DNA from: Pontederia crassipes
Lineage: Eukaryota; Streptophyta; Magnoliopsida; Commelinales; Pontederiaceae
Assembly (NCBI GenBank): GCA_030549335.1
Contig: CM060193.1
Coordinates: forward strand, 62,111,646-62,175,645
Direction of reading: 5' to 3'
Length of the DNA: 64,000 bases
Each line of letters opens with the position of its first letter. The stretch's first letter is position 1. Positions 1-11,983 of this stretch are shown here, in pieces. The position numbers and the translations under genes were made by a program. Under the pieces are notes generated by a model that worked only from the letters and a program-made list of their open reading frames with translations, was not told where the DNA came from and did no database searches.

Positions 1-619
1 ATATTATGATAATTTGAAAATTTACAGAAATTTTCTTGAAACCTATATGACATAATTATGAACATTTCTAGGTATGTCATGAATACAAAATTTATGTGTC
101 ATGTATATATATTGTAATATGTTTTGAAATTATGTTATGAACATAATTATGTTACATTATGTTATACGTGAAAATAAAATATTTCATGCACAATGTTATT
201 TTTTAAAAGGTTCATTTTATGATATGAAACTTATAAAAAATATTTTTTCTTTTGTAAGAAAATTTTTGAAGTGCATATATTTTTTGTTACCAAATTTTGT
301 TTTTAATGTAACAAATGTATTTTCACATGATATTGCATATTTTTATTCAATTTACACAATTAATAATACATGCATGATATGACAACATTATTTTTGTTGT
401 ATGAATATTTTCACTACATATATGTAGCTAAGGCATGTGTGACAAATAATTTTCAATTTCTATGAAAATTGATATTTTAATTATTTAAATGCCTTGTGTT
501 ATACATATATGTCTTATAAGCATGTGACTTTATTTTTTCCATTTTATACATATATGTCTTAAAAGAGAGCGAGGGAGGTCAAGGCGGACACTTGGCGAAC
601 TAATAGAGCAAGATCTATT
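1..619. other. AT-rich intergenic DNA
   Basis: No gene is recognised here. The sequence is AT-rich and full of short ATG/ATT words. The longest open frame (137-382) has the composition of random AT-rich DNA and no motif. No LTR matching the copia element downstream was found. Confidence 0.6.
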
Positions 620-724
620 GGTGAATAATATACCGAAATGTTTGGTTACTAATAGAGCGGAATGACGTCGTATGATCCATGTAGTCAACATAACCTAGTG
701 AGATAAGACTTTGTTGTTGTTGTT
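620..724 (+). mobile_element. SINE copy 1, 3' part only
   Basis: The stretch from about 640 matches the 3' half of the SINE seen whole at 23787-23992. It carries the block around tactaatagagcggaatgac, then gtatgatccatgtag, and ends in a (TTG)n tail at 712-724. The 5' half is absent or too diverged to recognise. No target duplication was found, so this is an old or truncated copy. Confidence 0.7.
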
Positions 725-1565
725 ATGAAAATGTTTGAATTAATAATAACCATGCTTATTATCATGCATATATTATGTTCAAAGCATGTGACAAATAATT
801 TCATTATGTGATAAATGAATTGTATAATTATTTGTATGCTTTGTGATTCATAATATTTTTATGCCATGTTTGTGTTATGCATAAAAATGTCAATTATGAA
901 TGTGACATGTTTCATGAACTTAGGAATTTAATAAATTGGACCTAAGTTAATTATTTTCATAATGAAACATAGGGAGTTCAAATAGGACTAGGGCATTTAA
1001 ATTATATGATGGTCACGATAGTAATTTTTATTGAGTGGTGCGTGACATGTGCATGTCTAGAAAAGTACTGAAATGAGATTATAAGTGGAAAATTTAGTAC
1101 CCTCTTTCTCTATGAACTTACCTGGTGTACAGTTGACGCAGCCTCTAAATATTACTATGTTCAAGTGACATGCTAACATTTTTTCAATTATTTTAGTGTC
1201 AAGGAGAAGGGGTGATGATTCCCTAATTGGTACCTTGCATAGACAAGGAAGAGTCCCCATCATAGAACTTTGTTTGTCTGGCCGAAATTTTTTGAAAATG
1301 ATTTGTTAATCACATTATATATTTTAAATAATTTTGGATATTCATTTTTTCAAAATTACTAGAATAGTACCTTGGCACAATTATATTATTTTTAATAACT
1401 TTGTAATGTTTTTGGAATAGTGGGAGATGAGTGGGAGCTTTGCTACCATCTCGATGTCACCACCCTCAAATATTATCATTTTATTATTTTTGAAATATAT
1501 GCGACAAGAAGACTTGTGTATAACATTCTAACACTAATTTATTTTTTAACATGATCTTAGACTAA
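725..1565. other. AT-rich region upstream of copia element 1
   Basis: No gene seen. This is where the 5' LTR and primer-binding site of the element that starts coding at 1566 should lie, but neither a tggtatcagagc-like site nor a match to the candidate 3' LTR at 6506-6737 was found. Confidence 0.5.
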
Positions 1566-2400
1566 ATGACAACCAACAAAATAATTGTTGAACTGAACAA
1601 ATGTGACAAGTTGAATAGTGACAATTATGACATCTGGCATAGGAAAGTACAATACATCATCGAAGATGAGAAAGTTATTGAATGCATCAAAAACACCATG
1701 GCTGAATCAGAATTTGGCGTTACACCTCAACAAAGAAGGAATTTGGACGCTTACAATGCATGAAAAAAGAAAGACAAAAGAACTCGCATTGTGTTGGAGC
1801 AGCTTGGACAATTTCTTAATGTGTGACTACGATGTGCATGAAACTGTCAAAACCATGTGGGATGCCCTTCATGAGATGTTTGCCAGTATATCAATCACGA
1901 AATTAAGGTTACTTAATATTAAGTTTGATTCTTACCGTATGCACCCAAATCACACCATGCGGCAGCATTTGCGTGAATTATCGAATATGATTTGTGAGTT
2001 GAAAAGTGCTAGTGTTCCACTTACTGATGAACAATAAGTGCAGACTGTCATTCGTTCCCTTCCAGCGCGTTGGGAGCAAATGGTTTTGAACTTAGCTCAC
2101 AACGATAACATCAAAACCTTTACTAATGTTGCACGTCATCTGGAACTGGAAGAAGAGCGCCTTGAGACAGCTAAACCTTCCGGTCAAGCATATGTTACTG
2201 AATCCAGTGCGAAAGGTGAGAGTAAAAGTTCAAAATGGAAAAGGTCGCACAATAAGAAACAAAGGAAAAAACCAGCGCAAACGTGGTAAGCGCGGTGGGA
2301 AGTTTGATAAAAGTAAAGTTAAGTGTTACAACTGCCACAAGAGTGGACACTTCGCTCTGAGTGCACCGAGTCGAAGAAGAAAACACATGTATACTTTTCT
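1566..2400 (+). pseudogene. copia 1 gag remnant with zinc knuckle
   Basis: The frame opens with the typical copia gag start (LNSDNYDIWHRKVQY) and continues through the UBN2-type capsid region (TMWDALHEMF, TMRQHLRELSNMI, LPARWEQMVLNL). The reading frame changes near 1720, a TAA at 2035-2037 interrupts it, and two further shifts fall between about 2250 and 2360. The zinc knuckle begins CYNCHKSGHFA near 2329, but its last cysteine lies in another frame (SECTESKK). Gag packages the RNA. This copy is broken. Confidence 0.8.
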
Positions 2401-3654
2401 GAACAAACTTTCGTTTATGTTTCTAGCTGTGCATTAGTCGCTGACTCTCATCCTTCATGGATTGTAGACTCAGGAGCAACTGACCACATAGCGAAGAACG
2501 CGACGCCTTTGTGGATTTTCGTCGATTCAGTGCCGGAACCAAGTGAATTTACGTTGGCAACAACGCACGTGTGGAGGTCAAAGGCATTGGTACATGTAAA
2601 TTGGACCTTTGCGAAGGACGTGTCCTATACCTCCATGATGTCCTCTATGCTCTGAATTTTCACGGAATCTAATTTCAGTATCTTGTTTATATGAACTTGG
2701 TTATGTAATAACATTTGGTTCAAGCTATGTTGATGTGATGTTAAACAATATTTGTATTTGTACTGCTTACAAGCATAATGATTTTTATGTTATTGAAATC
2801 TCTATAGATTTTCAAAATTCTGGTTCTTCATTTGTATCATTTTCTGATAAAAATGTTGATGTCAAAACTTGGCATGCCAGACTTGGGCATATTGGATAAG
2901 ATCGTATGAATCGACTAACTAGAGAAGGCATTTTAGGCAATCTCGCTAAAGTGATTATGCCCATGTGTGAAAATTGCCTTGCTGGTAAAGCAACTAGAAA
3001 ACCATTTGGAGTAGGCAAACATGCTGAATCTTCCTTAGAAATAATCCATTCTGATATCTGTGGTCCTATGAATGTTAAGGCTAGACATGGTTTCTCTTAT
3101 TGCATATGGCTGAGAATCAATTGGATCACAAAGTTAAAGTCTTGCGTACGGATCATGGGCGTGAATATTTATCTGATCTCTTTAGAGAATTATGTGATGA
3201 AAAAGATATTGTTAGGCAACTAACAATTCCTGGAACTTCGCAACAAAATGGTGTTGCAGAAAGACGAAACCGAACTCTACTTGATATGGTCCGATCAATG
3301 ATGGCGCAAGCAAATCTCCCTATTTCTTTCTGGGGTGATTCCTTATTGACTGCAGCCTATATATTGAATCGAGTTCCATCAAAGTCTGTAAATTCTACTT
3401 CTTACGAACTCTGGACAGGTCGAAAGCCTGAACTTAGTTATTTGCGCTCCTGGGGTGCGCGGCCTATGTACTTCATACTTCTCATAAGTATGGAAAGTTG
3501 GGTCTTTAAGGGAAAAAAGTGTATCTTTATAAGATATTTTGAGACCTCCAAAGGATATGTTTTCATAGGTGAAAAGGAGGATGGAACTATTACACAGATA
3601 GAAAGTAGAGATGCTACATTCCTAGAAGATGATTTTCCTAAGCAAGTGAAATAG
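2401..3654 (+). pseudogene. copia 1 protease and integrase remnant
   Basis: The aspartic protease motif WIVDSGATDHI lies near 2458-2490. The pre-integrase zinc-binding part follows (TWHARLGHIG, then CENCLAGKA), with a stop at about 2898. The integrase core begins at HSDICGPMN and then jumps near 3103-3120 from KARHGFSY into HKVKVLRTDHGREYLSD. The usual stretch between these motifs is missing, so a deletion of roughly 90 bases is inferred. The GVAERRNRTLLDM motif is intact at about 3253-3291. The protein could not be made as one piece. Confidence 0.8.
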
Positions 3655-3692
3655 ATAAAGATCTTCACCTCGAGGAGGAAGAAAATCATGAG

Positions 3693-5447
3693 TTGGCTCA
3701 TCCGACATATCAATCTGCTGAAGAGTACGTCTCCTTACCTCAGAATCCTGATTCGAGTGGGAGAGAATCATCGCCAACTCAAGAACGAGATATACCCGAA
3801 TGTTCAATACGTCGGACTAATCGAAAAAGTCTCCCACGTCGTCGTTTTGAGATTAAGGGGGAAGCTTTTATAGTTGGTCCGAAAGACGAACATGAGCCTA
3901 AAACAATTGAGAATGCAAAGGAAGAATGGATGAAAGTAATGGAAAAAGAAATGAAGTCAATGAAAGATAACCAAGTTTGGGATTTGGTTGATCTCCCACC
4001 CGATAGAAGATCAATAGGGAATAAATGGGTTCTCAAGGTCAAACGTGGTGCAGATGGATCCATAGAAAGATATAAAGCTCGCCTTGTTACACAAGAATAT
4101 ACCAAAAGGAGGGTTTAGATTATGATGAAACTTTTGCACCCGTTGCAAGATTTTCTTCAATTCGCTTAATCCTAGCTATAGTTGCTCATATGGATTTAGA
4201 AATACATCAAATGGATGTAAAGACAACTTTTCTAAATGAAGAACTAGATGAAGAAATTTACATGAAGTAATCTAAAGGCTTCATTGTAAACGGTTAAGAG
4301 CGCAAAGTATGTAAATTGCGATGGTCCATATACGGACTAAAACAATCATCTAGGCAGTGCTATTTGAAGTTTCATTGATCAATAATTTCCTTCGGATTTT
4401 CTATAATTGATGAAGACCACTGTGTATATATAAGTGGCTCCAAAGATAAGTTTGCATTTCTAACTATATGTCGATGATATCTTGCTAGCTGAGAATAATA
4501 AGGAGTATATAAATACCATTAAGCAATGGTTGTCCTCTATTTTTGAGATGAAGGACATAAGTGAAGCAGCATATATACTTGGAGTAAAAATTCATTGAGA
4601 TCGTTCAAAGAGATTCATTGCTCTCTCGCAAGAAACTTATATAAAAAAGGTTCTCGAACATTTTTGAATGAATAACTGCAAACCCATCGATACTTCTGTA
4701 GCGAAAGGTGAAGCTTTAAGTCTTAATATGTATCCGAAGACTTCAGAAGAAAAGAGTGCTATGGCCTCTGTTCCTTATGCCAACGCAGTCGGAAGTATGA
4801 TGTACGTCATGTTGTGTACTCGACCCGACATATGTCATGCCATTGGTCTAGTCAGTCGATATCAGTCTAATCCAGGACACCAACATTGGAAGGCTGTCAA
4901 ACGGATTTTCAAATACTTGAAGGGAACCGTTGATTACACACTATGCTATCAAGGAGGAAGCCTAAAGTTAGCCGAATATACGGATGCTGATTGGGCTGGC
5001 GATGTTGATGAACGCAAGTCCACCTCCGCTTACGTCTTCCTGCTTAGAAATGGCGCTGTGACGTGGAGCAGCAAGAAGCAAGATTGCATAGCATTGTCGA
5101 CAATGGAAGCTAAATTTGTGGCGTATACCGAAGCTGCAAAAGAAGGCCTTTGGTTAGGCAAATTCCTTCGCCATATGAGAGTAGCTGATGATGCTTCAAA
5201 GACTAACATATACTGTGATAATCAAGCTGCCATTGCATATGTCAAAGATGAGACATATCACTGTAAAGGAAATCATATCGACACTAAGTACAAATTTATC
5301 CGAAATGAAGATGTTCAGAAAAGGATCATGATTCAATATGTGTCTACACATCAGAATATGACTGACCCATTTACGAAGCCTATTCCGAGAGATGTATTTA
5401 TTAGACATATAAAATCTATACGATTACGTAATCCTAATTGTACTTAA
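3693..5447 (+). pseudogene. copia 1 reverse transcriptase and RNase H remnant
   Basis: 3693-4118 holds the linker and RT start ([20 protein letters not shown]). From 4119 to 4667 the RT core is broken by many stops and shifts; only traces such as the MDVKT- and YGLKQ-like segments can be read. 4668-5447 is a clean 259-codon frame with the end of RT (YANAVGSMMYVMLCTRPDIC) and RNase H (YTDADWAGDVDERKS, STMEAKFVAYTEAAKE, CDNQAAIAY, HIDTKYKFIR). The open RNase H part in an otherwise decayed element is probably chance survival. Confidence 0.8.
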
Positions 5448-6505
5448 ACATTTTATTTTTAATGAAAATATTCATTTCTTTTGTTTAAGTTATTATGAGT
5501 TGTTATACACAAGTAGAGTATGTCAGTCAGGCACGAGATTATCAAATCACACGGATAATCGCCTCTGGCGCTTAGAGTATAGCGAGAGGAGAAGAAATGA
5601 TTTAAATCATAATATGATCTAAAACCGTCCTGATTTGTTCGGGAAGTCTTGAACACGAGTTTATTTCAACTCCGTGTAACCTGACAAGGGGAGCCAGATA
5701 TGAGACCTCATTTAAGGCACCAAAATTTTGGGCGACTAGTGGGAGGACTCAGGCCAGGCGTCATAGATTGGTGACTGGACTTAAGTATGTGCGGTGTTAT
5801 TGAGCAATGGCATACGCTCCTTCAGTGGAAGCCTCCACCGCAATACTTGAGTATATTACCAAGTATGCTAAGTCGATCCTAAGACGTGACGAATAGTCGA
5901 GTCTTCGTCACATGTGTGAGTCTTTAAGGATTGAACAAAGTCTAGAGATTGCCCTTCGACTCTTGACTATATTTCAAAGTGATATGTTAATGTTGCTACT
6001 TTAGCGAGGTACTCAAAGGCTAAAATTGTATGTGGCCTGTCGAGCCACGTCTAGGAAAGCAGCTAACTTAGAATCGAGAAATATGAGGGCGAGAAAAAGA
6101 TTCACTGGTGCTGCATAAATTTTATATGTTGTTGGCCAACTATAAAGTATACATATAAAATTGAGTAACCGCGGAGTTAGACGTAAGTCGTCTAAACTGT
6201 GCAAGCAAGGTGTTTCTAAGGCAAAGTGAGTAAAATGATTGTTTGAGCGACTATATAAGAATATAGTTTTGGCTCGCATATTGATGGGGCGACTTTTATA
6301 GTTTTGCCTCTCAAGTTGATTGAGAACTATGTATCCTTAACATGTCATGGTATATGCTCTCAAGTAGTTGAGTGATTGTGTATCCCTAATAGGTCGTAGC
6401 TCACCCGTATTATGTTATGAATGTACTCGTGGGTCGCACGATCCATTTACTATATACAGAAATTTGCAAATGTGACAAATAGCACATTATGTGCGAGTGG
6501 GAGAT
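5448..6505 (+). other. copia 1 3' untranslated region
   Basis: No coding region. The stretch lies between the RNase H stop and the polypurine tract gagtgggagat (6495-6505). Two loosely similar units near 6300-6410 each carry ctcaagt-n-gattgag or ctcaagtagttgagtg followed by tgtatcc and a GTC word. Confidence 0.5.
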
Positions 6506-6737
6506 TGTTGGACATATACGCACATGTGTGCTTATTGTCCAAACTGCAACGAAACTGCATGCACGTGCAGTTAACCAATGGCCATGCAAACTCTGTAAAT
6601 AGAGTTCCATTGCTGCAATAAATTCTCCTTACTTGTCTAGTTATTTGCTATATTCCGTAGGTACTTGGATTGTGGAATAGTGTCGGCTTTCCGTAGTGAT
6701 CGTCGTCCCGTCTCGTATGAAATAACGTAAAAAAACA
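6506..6737 (+). repeat. candidate 3' LTR of copia 1
   Basis: It starts tgttgg directly after a purine-rich tract and could end at aaaaaca (6737), giving TG...CA ends. Its start holds two inverted repeats: ttggaca/tgtccaa (6508-6514 and 6536-6542) and aactgca/tgcagtt (6553-6559 and 6566-6572). There is no partner LTR in the window, so the right boundary is uncertain. Confidence 0.4.
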
Positions 6738-6831
6738 TCGTTTATTCTGCTGTAATAGGTTAGTTTTCTAAATCAAAACCTTCTGATTATGTATTGATCT
6801 CTCCCTATATAATCTCTTTCTATATAGATTA

Positions 6832-7560
6832 CTCAAATCCTATTGGGTTCTGACTCATGCAATAAAAAATTAATATTTCAATTAATAATTTTAATCAAAT
6901 CCATACACACACTATCTAATATATTAGATGAAATGCTTATCCTAATATGTATTACATATCATATATCGGATGAGATGCCATCTAATATTTATTATACATT
7001 AATAATCAACAAACTAAGAATGATAAACGATTTATTTAATTTGAAAGAAAAATGATTCGACATGAAAAAAATTAATATATCAAACTATATATATATAAAT
7101 CTTTAATCATTATATTTTTGTTTAAAATAAATGTTTAAAGTAAGATTGTCAAGATCTAAAACTTACATAGGAAACATAAATTAATAAGATCAGGATTTTA
7201 ATCCAATACAAAATTAATAAATTATTTAAGCATGTAAGAATCATAAATTTAATTAGGCATCACTACGTGTCATCTAATAAAAAAGGAAAAAAAATGCCAG
7301 TCACCTAGTATTCTAAATCCTAATACTAATCTGATTATATATTATTATTAATCCTAATATGTATTATATATCATATATTAGATGAGATTGGTATCCTAAT
7401 ATTTAGTTAAAATAAAATTAGGTACATAAACATATCATAATATCAATACTTATAAACATATCATAACTTTGATTATTCAACTCCTATTCGGTCTTGACTC
7501 ATCCAATAAAAAAATAATATTTAAATTAATAATTCTAATAAAATCCTAATCCATATATAA
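6832..7560 (+). repeat. diverged direct repeats A-B...B'-A'
   Basis: Block A (6832-6905, around tcctattgggttctgactca) is repeated as A' at 7476-7552. Block B (6941-6995, cctaatatgtattacatatc) is repeated as B' at 7353-7405. Both pairs are in the same orientation but in swapped order. They look like remnants of an old AT-rich repeat; no coding. Confidence 0.55.
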
Positions 7561-8121
7561 ATAATATAATGTTCTAAATGAAATCTAATATCCAAATATG
7601 TTTTGTATAATTTATGTTAATTTAATTGGAATAGATTAGGAGTAATAATTTTTTAAAATATAGCAGTGGATGTAATCACATGGAATGTTAACAAAATTGT
7701 TAATTTTCCTATTTTTTTCTAAGTTATCCTTTTACAACTTTTGGAATGTTTGGAATTTTTTGAAAGTATAAAAAATATTATATAAAACATATTGTATGGG
7801 GAGGATTTTAATTGGATTAACTAAAAAAATATCTTCTTTAGAAGTAAATTTAGTTAGAGGATCGGGTTAAACGAATTATATAATTTTGTGTTGTACTATG
7901 AAAATTTAATAATTTAACTTTGTATCGAACATAAAAATTCTAAAAGCTTAGTTGAGAATCAATGGGAACTTTGGTTTGATTAAATAAACCAAATAATATT
8001 TCAAGAAATATAAATTGAAAGACATGCCCAAATAACATATTAATATATGTATAACTGGAAGTTAAATTTTGAATATAAATACGTAATTTAATTTAAGTAA
8101 AAGTGAGAGTTTCAACTGAAA

Positions 8122-8156
<35 letters not shown>

Positions 8157-10061
8157 AAGAAAATAAAAATGGAAGATAGCATGCATATGCCACACGCTCA
8201 CAAAATATAACATTATTAACATTCTTATAAGAAAGGGTTTTATATATGTTAATTTTACATTCTAAACATACCTAATTCTACTCATAATAAAAGAGAGAGT
8301 TCTACATAAATAAAATAGAATATGATTCTTGGTTTAATGGAAAATAAAATTAATTTGAGTATATTTAAAATTAATAACTATCACATCTTTTTCAGAAAAA
8401 ATATATATTATTTTTGGATTAAAAAAAGATAAATTGAACACCTCTCTATATCAATATTTTAGGTAAAATTTGACATAATAATTAATTCGTTACGAGTACA
8501 ATTAAAATAAATAATCTTTTTTTCCAAAAGATAATGTATTTTTTTATAATAATGAAATAATTTTTAAGAATGAATTTCATTTGAGTCCAATTAAGAATAA
8601 TCGTACGTTTCTAAAAAAACAATGTACTATTTTTTAAATAAAAAATAGTTTGAAATAATTAAATCAATTTGAGTTCTATTAATTATACTGATAATGTATA
8701 AATATAATAACATTAGTAATATTCCCTTTAAACATTTCTTACATTTTGTCTCTAAATTCATAGTTGTTGAAAATAATCAAACTTTGTTATATAATGTCAT
8801 AATGAAATTAGTTAAATAATTGAACTTCCTTAAATATGAAAATGTTTCGAAACTTTCTTATATGAATTAATAGAATTGAGAATTCCAATAAAACTTAAAT
8901 AGAAATAAGTGGCATGTTATTCAGTGTTTTTTTTTCTAAAAAATGAAGAAATAACTATTTTCATTTTTAAATAAACTTGTTAACTTTCATTAAATAAAAA
9001 TAATTTGAAGAAGACATGTGTGAAAATTTGATAAAAGATAATATTATTAATCTAACTTTTTTTAATAATTATACCAAAAGGTGGGAATCCTATATATAAT
9101 ATTTGAGTATTATTCTTGGAGTAAAAGTAAATTCAGTTTGAGTATAGTTAAATATTTTCGTCTTTTAAAAATAGTGCACTATTTTTTTATCAAAATTGAT
9201 AACTTGAAGAAATAATGTGTCAACATTTAACAAAAAATAAAATTATGTATTTAATTTATTTCTAGAACATAAACTAAAAGAAAAACTTTAAATAAATATG
9301 AAGGACCTATATAAATAAGTATAGAATAAAAGTCTCGATTTGAGCATAAATAAATTCAACTAGAATATAATTGAGATAATATCTCCTTTTTTTAGTTTTC
9401 AAATAAATAAATAGCGCATTATACTCATATTAATATAGTTACACTATCGTATTTAAATTTTACTTCCAATTTATTTTTATATCATGTCAATATTTTTTTA
9501 GTAAAATAATCTGACTAATTTAAGGCTTTTATATGTAAAATTTCAATATTTTTTAAAATTATAATATCATAATTATATATTGATTAATCTTTGCGATGTC
9601 CGTGCATCTCATGCGACTTAGCACTAGTAGTAATTAGTTGTAGAAGAATCATTGACAGAAGAAAATATTTGGTGAAGCGTTATTATTTTATAACTTGTTA
9701 CTTTTTTTTTCTCTTCGCCTCCGATTTTTAATTAGCAACAATAATCACTAATTCCATTGAATTAAGACCTCATATCAATAATAGAACAATATGGAGTTTG
9801 AGTACGTTTTGTATTTATTTTTCTTTTCTTTTAGGTTTATAGTTTGATTATGTTTTGGATTTTGGACTACAATAAATAAACATGAACATTTTAATTTGTT
9901 TCTAGATAACAAAGACTACATTTAAACTCACGTACCACATGTGACATCCAATAATTATATTTTTCGAAGGCCAAGCTTTTGATGAAATGAAATTTAATTA
10001 TAGGCTAAAATTATATTTTACATGAAACTGTCGATTATATATTGCACATTAAACTAAACAT
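7561..10061. other. AT-rich gene-free DNA
   Basis: No gene, tRNA or recognisable element was found. A (TA)n microsatellite lies at about 8126-8153. The rest is AT-rich sequence with stops in all frames. Confidence 0.6.
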
Positions 10062-10262
10062 CTAACGATCCAACAAGGCTCTGCAGAGAGGACATGTAGA
10101 ATGAGAGTGGAGCCGCATATCGATGCAGCCAATATGATAACAATGGCGGCATGGCAAGAGGAGTCGCGCCTTCTCGCCGTCCTCCAACTCCATCAAGAAA
10201 ATCGCGCATGCGTCACGCTGCTTCGTCTCCTCGTTAATGTCGAAGGTGGGCATCCGTGCGAG
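10062..10262 (-). pseudogene. ATL-type RING-H2 E3 ligase, 3' half (split by gypsy)
   Basis: The minus strand reads RMPTFDINEETKQRDACAIF, then an acidic EDGEKARLL stretch, CRHCYHIGC, IDMRLHSHSTCPLCRALLDR and a stop. This is the C-terminal half of an ATL-family membrane RING-H2 ubiquitin ligase. The order C..C..C-x-H-x2-H-x2-C..C-x2-C is kept, except that the second zinc cysteine is Phe (CAIF where the family has CAxC). The conserved Trp of the DMWL-type motif is Arg. The frame runs straight into the LTR of the chromovirus at 10263. The other half is at 15961-16202. Confidence 0.8.
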
Positions 10263-10802
10263 TGTCCCGAGGCTTCTCCTCGGGGCACGTCGAGTTATTT
10301 TACAATGTATTTTTCTTTTCAATTTATTTTTATACTTAGTTTATTTTCTAAGTGTGATGGTGACAGTTTTATAATTTGCACTTCAGAAAAGTGTACCCCC
10401 GGAAATGATCATCCACACCACACATCGCAAACCTACCATCCGAAATGGTGGTATAGTAGGGGAGACTCATTAGTCCTCCTCTGAAACGTTGTAATCATTC
10501 ATATTTACTCAACAAAGATTTCAAGCTTCCCTAAGTCTAGCATCGTGCCTCAAGCGTGGGGTGGCAACCCACAAAAGAGCGTCCCAAAGCGTCCCAAGTG
10601 ATCGAGCGTTACGCCAAGGTGTCCGTTTGTTCACAAACGCCTCCACCGAAGAAGCGTCCGCTCGGGACCGTGCGTCTCAAAAATTGTGGCATACAAAAAA
10701 TGGCATAAGCAAGCTTCCGCAAAGCGCACAAAAGAGTTTGCCTAGACGTTGGGCACGTCTAGGTGCCGCACGGGTCGGTCGAGCGAAAAATGACCCCGTG
10801 AC
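10263..10802 (+). repeat. gypsy 5' LTR
   Basis: It begins tgtcccgaggcttct and ends ccccgtgac just before the primer-binding site. Aligned by eye to the 3' LTR it differs at roughly 8-9% of positions, mostly transitions, plus a one-base indel near the start. Confidence 0.9.
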
Positions 10803-10806
10803 AAGT

Positions 10807-10818
10807 TGGTATCAGAGC
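10807..10818 (+). promoter_or_regulatory. primer-binding site, tRNA-iMet type
   Basis: tggtatcagagc follows the 5' LTR by four bases. It is complementary to the 3' end of initiator methionine tRNA, the usual plant LTR-retrotransposon primer. Confidence 0.9.
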
Positions 10819-10840
10819 GGCATTTCTGGGACCGCTCAAG

Positions 10841-11965
10841 TTGGCGTTCGGCGATCAAGGTGAAATGACGTCGAACTCGAAGATGACGAATGAACCCGTT
10901 GCACCGGAGAAGGGCCGCCAGGATCGAGGGCGCGCCCGCTCGAAGGACACCATGTCCGCCTTCGAGCAACGCCTCGACCAATTCCATTTGGACGTGGGTG
11001 AGATGCAAGACCAACTCGCAACGCCCGAGCGGAAGTTGGAGAAGACCGTGGATCTTGCCACAGTGCGGGAAGAGATGACGCCGTTGTATACGCGTCTCGA
11101 GTCCATGGAAGCGACAATCATGGACATGCGGGAGACCTTGGACAATGGTCTCTCAAACATGCGATTCGAAATGGAGCAAGAGTTCCAGACCTTCCGGGAG
11201 GAGCTCAAGCGATGCTATGAAGACGGGTGGCGCCCCGAGGCGTCCGTCCCGTATGAGGCAAGAATTGATGTGCCAAAGTCGAGACCCTACAAAGACGAGC
11301 GGTCGGCAAGGGAGATCAACGACTTCCTGTGGAACATCCGAAGGTACATGGAGGCCTTGGACGTGACGTCCGAAGTGAGGATGGTGAAGACCGCATCCTT
11401 CTACTTGCAAGATACGGCGAGTCTATGGTGGCGGTGCCATTGCGACGACGTGATTGTGGATCCCATTGAGAGGTGGGACGACTTCAAGAGACAGCTTACC
11501 AACTACTTCTGCCCTGCCAAGTCGGGACTTGAGGCCAAGATTGCGTTGTTCAACATTTGCCAGAAGGGCACGTTGAAGGAGTACGTGAAAGAGTTCACCG
11601 AGCTCCGCCTACAAAATTTCCAAGTGGACGAAGACACGTTGTTGGCGGTCTTCGTGAAGGGTTTGAAGCCATGGGCTAGGACAGAGTTGGAACGACGAGA
11701 TTGCCCCAACCTCCGCTCGCTAGTCGCCGCTGCTGAATCGCTCATGGAGTACGCCAAAGCGAGCACTCCACCATCAAAGTCCTCAGGCAAGGACATTGGT
11801 GAGAGATAGAAGTCCAAGTCACAAGGAGGCAAGCAGCACTATCAGGACAAAGGCAAGGGACACCAAGACGGGAAGTCCAACAATGGAAGATTCAAAAGGG
11901 ACGGGAAGCCGCCAAAGCCTTGCTACATTTGCAAGGGTCCACATTGGACGAGCGATTGTCCATAA
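10841..11965 (+). pseudogene. chromovirus gag with zinc knuckle
   Basis: The frame from the ATG at 10841 (or 10865) is open to a TAG at 11807. It contains a charged coiled-coil-like N-terminus and the retrotransposon gag capsid motif (ASFYLQDTASLWWR, FKRQLTNYFCP, LKEYVKEFTELRLQ). In the same frame a zinc knuckle CYICKGPHWTSDCP lies at 11921-11962. Its C-x2-C-x3-H-x4-C spacing is usual for plant chromoviruses. A second stop (TAA, 11963-11965) follows at once. Gag forms the virus-like particle and binds the RNA. Confidence 0.85.
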
Positions 11966-11983
11966 AAGGCGACAGTCAACGCA

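Larger units (their letters stand above)
1566..6737 (+). mobile_element. Ty1/copia retrotransposon 1, decayed, 5' LTR not found
   Basis: Domains run in copia order: gag, zinc knuckle, protease, integrase, reverse transcriptase, RNase H. They are spread over several frames with many stops. After the coding part (ending 5447) there is about 1 kb of untranslated DNA, then a purine-rich tract (6495-6505) and a candidate 3' LTR. The element cannot encode a working polyprotein. Lineage within copia was not determined. Confidence 0.85.

Noticed and set aside
1..1565. 5' LTR of copia 1
   Set aside because: No tgttggacat-like start, no hairpin pair and no primer-binding site were found upstream of the gag start.
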